Source of the DNA: Puia sp.
Lineage (GTDB): Bacteria; Bacteroidota; Bacteroidia; Chitinophagales; Chitinophagaceae
Assembly (NCBI GenBank): GCA_031292515.1
Contig: JARLGZ010000279.1
Span: 186,001-250,000, forward strand
Direction of reading: 5' to 3'
Length of the DNA stretch: 64,000 nt
This document shows positions 61,898 to 64,000 of the stretch, piece after piece. The notes beneath the pieces are model-generated. The model did no database searches. It worked only from the letters and a program-made list of their open reading frames with translations, and had not been told where the DNA came from. A program made the translations under genes and the position numbers. Each line of letters opens with the position of its first letter. Within the stretch, counting starts at the first letter, position 1.

Positions 61898-61952
61898 ACC
61901 GAATCCTTCTTATCTTTAATTACCGGATATTTTTTTGCATATTTACATTGGC

Positions 61953-62729
61953 ATGAAGACCCTTCCACAGATAGCATTTGACTTCGCGGCGGATAAGGAC
62001 GCCCGGCAGCAGGAGCCCGGGCAGGAGCCGCTCCCCGTCCAGCCTCTTCAGGACGAACAAAAGGCGGGCGTCGGCGTACGTCTCAAACACACCCGCAAAG
62101 AAACAGACCCTGTTGCCGAACAAACATCCGCAGCAGCACACATATCCGCATTCGGACAAACACCCGAAACCGCACAAATACCAGCAACGGAAGAAATACC
62201 AGGAACCGGCGAGGCTATCGAAGAAGCGCCGGCACGCGGGGAAATCATCGTACCCGAAGAGGCCGTTATCGCTGTAGCCGGTGAAACCGTCATCGAAGCC
62301 ACGTTTTTAGAGATCTCCTCCTCCTCCGGGAAGACAAAATCCACCCGGGGACGCAAATCGCTGAAGCAGGTTGCGGCCGAAGCCGACCTGATTGAAATCC
62401 CGGGTGATGACGAACTGTTTAGTAAACAGTATTACGGCATGGGAGAAGTCGCCACCATGTTCCGGGTGAACCAGTCGCTGCTGCGTTTCTGGGAGGCTGA
62501 ATTCGACATCCTGAAACCCCGCAAGAATAAGAAGGGAGACCGCTATTTTCGTCCGGTCGATATAAAGAACCTGCACCTGATCTACAATTTGCTGAGGCAG
62601 CGTAAATACACGATCGAAGGAGCCAGGGAATTCCTGAAGAACAGCAAAAAAGCGGATGCAAGGTTTGAGGCCATCCGCCGCTTGCAGGAGATCCGTGCCT
62701 TTATGCTGGAACTGAAGGCGCAGATATGA
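61953..62729 (+). CDS. MerR-type transcriptional regulator with long disordered N-terminus
   Basis: A 258-residue protein. Residues 1-150 are low-complexity and rich in Pro, Glu, Ala and Thr, with loose repeats (TPETAQIPATEEIPGTGEAI) and a basic patch TKSTRGRKSL near 128-137. A MerR helix-turn-helix follows in about 160-230 (KQYYGMGEVATMFRVNQSLL, RFWEAEFDILKPRKNKKGDR, YFRPVDIKNLHLIYNLLRQR). The order is reversed from ordinary MerR proteins, which begin with the HTH. The C-terminal KADARFEAIRRLQEIRAFML is a dimerisation-type helix. The regulated genes are unknown. Confidence 0.85.
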   Translation: MKTLPQIAFDFAADKDARQQEPGQEPLPVQPLQDEQKAGVGVRLKHTRKETDPVAEQTSAAAHISAFGQTPETAQIPATEEIPGTGEAIEEAPARGEIIVPEEAVIAVAGETVIEATFLEISSSSGKTKSTRGRKSLKQVAAEADLIEIPGDDELFSKQYYGMGEVATMFRVNQSLLRFWEAEFDILKPRKNKKGDRYFRPVDIKNLHLIYNLLRQRKYTIEGAREFLKNSKKADARFEAIRRLQEIRAFMLELKAQI

Positions 62730-62814
62730 TAAGTGACAAGGGCCATTCTTATACGCTTTTCGATGACGCGGGCATAACGACTGCATCAGACATTTGAAAA
62801 AACATTGATTCCTG

Positions 62815-63327
62815 ATGAAACATATTTTTCTGATTGCATTGATCTTCGGGTTCGGGATCCTTACACGGGCGCAAACGGAATACGAAGTTTCCGGCAAGGG
62901 GACCGATAAGATCCTGAAGGGAATCATCAGCAGGGACCTGCTTATAAGCGATACGTCCTTTAGCTGGTGGCAACCCAGCCAGGCCGGCTATACGCCCAAC
63001 GCAAGCGCGGTGGCCGCACTGAAGGCGAAGGGCAGCGAACTGCAGTTCGTTGTTTTCGGAGGCACCTGGTCCGGGGATACAAGGGCCATTCTTCCGAAGT
63101 TCTTCGCCATCCTCGATGCCGCTTCCTTTCCCGCCGACCAAATCACGCTGGTTGGCGTGGACCAGGACAAAAAAGACATCGACCATTTGACCGAAGAAAT
63201 GCATATCACCAAATTGCCCACCTTTATCCTGCTCAAGGACGGCAAGGAATGGGGGCGCGTCGAACAATCCGGGCGGACCGGTCATTGGGACCAGGAGATC
63301 GGAGAACTGGTGGCTTCCGCAGACTAA
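62815..63327 (+). CDS. Thioredoxin-fold exported protein lacking all cysteines
   Basis: A 170-residue protein with a signal peptide (about 1-20, ending TRAQ). A thioredoxin-like domain follows: QFVVFGGTWSGDTRAILPKF at 77-96, LVGVDQDKKDIDHL and the cis-Pro segment HITKLPTFILLKDGKEWGRV. Close relatives usually have a Cys in the TWCxDT position; here it is Ser86, and the protein contains no cysteine at all. It therefore cannot be a redox enzyme and is more likely a binding or scaffold protein. Its stop overlaps the stop of the convergent MscS gene by 3 bp. Confidence 0.82.
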   Translation: MKHIFLIALIFGFGILTRAQTEYEVSGKGTDKILKGIISRDLLISDTSFSWWQPSQAGYTPNASAVAALKAKGSELQFVVFGGTWSGDTRAILPKFFAILDAASFPADQITLVGVDQDKKDIDHLTEEMHITKLPTFILLKDGKEWGRVEQSGRTGHWDQEIGELVASAD

Positions 63328-64000
63328 TTGGTTTGCGGAGGAGGGTTTCCCGTCAGCCTGACATCGCTGCTCGCGCCTGCAATTTCTATGGATAGCCGCT
63401 CCATCAACCGGAGGATCTCAAGATTTACCTGCTGTTTGATATCGTTGAATTCCGCCTGGGAGACAGGAGCGGTAAAATAATCCACATTCACCAGGAAGGC
63501 GGTAGCCGAAATATCGTTGAGGAAGACGCTGCTGCTCTGGATCCTGTCCTTTTTCAGGATCAGCCTGACCGCCTCGACAAACCGGTCCAGGTTTGCGGAA
63601 GGAGTAGAAAGGCTTACCTGGAGCCGGATCTCAGCTTTCCGCTGCGTACGAAGCGTCAGGTTGTCCACGATACTGTCTACCATCTGCTTGTTGGGAACCG
63701 TGACATAGGTTTTTTGATCGGTCCGGATGCGTGTACTGCGCAATCCTATCCTTTCAACGGTCCCGGAAATATTATTTACGTTCAACACATCCCCGGCCGT
63801 AAAAGGCTTGTCGAAGAAGATGATAAAGGAAGCGATCAGGTTTTCTATACTCTCTTTGGCGGCGAGTGCCAGTGCCGCTCCCGCAATCCCGAGGGAACCG
63901 AGCAGGCTGTTGATCTGCCACCCGAAAGCCATACTGAGGATCATCATAATGCCGATGATGCCTAGTATGACCTTCATAAAGTCCCGGAAGAAAACCACCA
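63324..64000 (-). CDS. MscS-family mechanosensitive channel (3' part, cut by window end)
   Basis: The last about 225 residues of a small-conductance mechanosensitive channel; the start lies beyond base 64000. The pore-lining helix region is visible (SLLGSLGIAGAALALAAKES, Gly/Ala-rich like MscS TM3). The beta domain has IIFFDKPFTAGDVLNVNNIS, GTVERIGLRSTRIRTDQKTY and VTVPNKQMVDSIVDN. The C-terminal alpha/beta domain runs to the end. Such channels release solutes under osmotic downshock. The first codons in the window are internal, not a start. Confidence 0.9.
   Translation of the reverse strand, partial: VVFFRDFMKVILGIIGIMMILSMAFGWQINSLLGSLGIAGAALALAAKESIENLIASFIIFFDKPFTAGDVLNVNNISGTVERIGLRSTRIRTDQKTYVTVPNKQMVDSIVDNLTLRTQRKAEIRLQVSLSTPSANLDRFVEAVRLILKKDRIQSSSVFLNDISATAFLVNVDYFTAPVSQAEFNDIKQQVNLEILRLMERLSIEIAGASSDVRLTGNPPPQTN

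Overview
The window comes from a member of the Bacteroidota, most likely the Chitinophagaceae or a close relative. Four things support this. There is a complete gldKLMN cluster for gliding and type IX secretion, and a SusC/SusD pair. Several families restricted to or typical of the phylum are present (DUF4783, DUF4271, DUF4369-TlpA, and an ECF sigma factor followed by an anti-sigma/outer-membrane protein). Several promoters match the Bacteroidota pattern TTTG-N19-TAnnTTTG. Base composition is near 50% GC and coding density is high. I saw no phage, IS element, CRISPR array or rRNA operon.

Layout. 1-4.6 kb (minus strand): a methyltransferase, a LamG-domain remnant, a SUI1-type factor, nadC, a DUF4783 protein and an acyltransferase. 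4.8-11.5 kb (plus): gpmI, an ECF sigma factor, a fused anti-sigma/beta-barrel protein, a lipoprotein and uvrC. 11.8-16.9 kb (minus): gldK-gldL-gldM-gldN with a good promoter and two hairpins. 16.9-22.8 kb (minus): a DUF255 thioredoxin-like protein, hemD, DUF4271 and a BamA/TamA-type barrel. 22.9-31.7 kb: hemW, gpsA, an efflux adaptor with a TolC-type channel but no pump gene, a TonB-dependent receptor and a DNRLRE lipoprotein.

31.8-46.7 kb is the centrepiece: a cobalamin regulon in two transcription units, each opened by a cobalamin riboswitch. Unit 1 is cobQ - cobD - cbiB - P-loop NTPase - btuF - btuC - btuD - pduO. Unit 2 is btuB - cobU - Dph6-like PP-loop ATPase - cobT - cobS - cobC. Together they import corrinoids (BtuB, BtuFCD), adenosylate them (PduO), complete the side chains (CobQ), attach aminopropanol (CobD, CbiB) and assemble the lower nucleotide loop (CobU, CobT, CobS, CobC). 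No corrin-ring synthesis gene is present, and no recognised threonine kinase or BluB. Two enzymes of unassigned function sit inside the operons and are the best candidates here for undescribed biochemistry.

46.7-64 kb: MarC, tRNA-Arg(CCG), a SusC/SusD/lipoprotein uptake locus, a TlpA-like oxidoreductase, gatB, a double-PDZ protein, a small lipoprotein, alaS, an M23 peptidase, a MerR-type regulator, a cysteine-free thioredoxin-fold protein and the 3' part of a MscS channel gene that runs off the window.

All functions are read from sequence motifs and family knowledge; no database search was possible. Start codons were moved inward from the longest possible frame where signal peptides, family N-termini or promoters argued for it.
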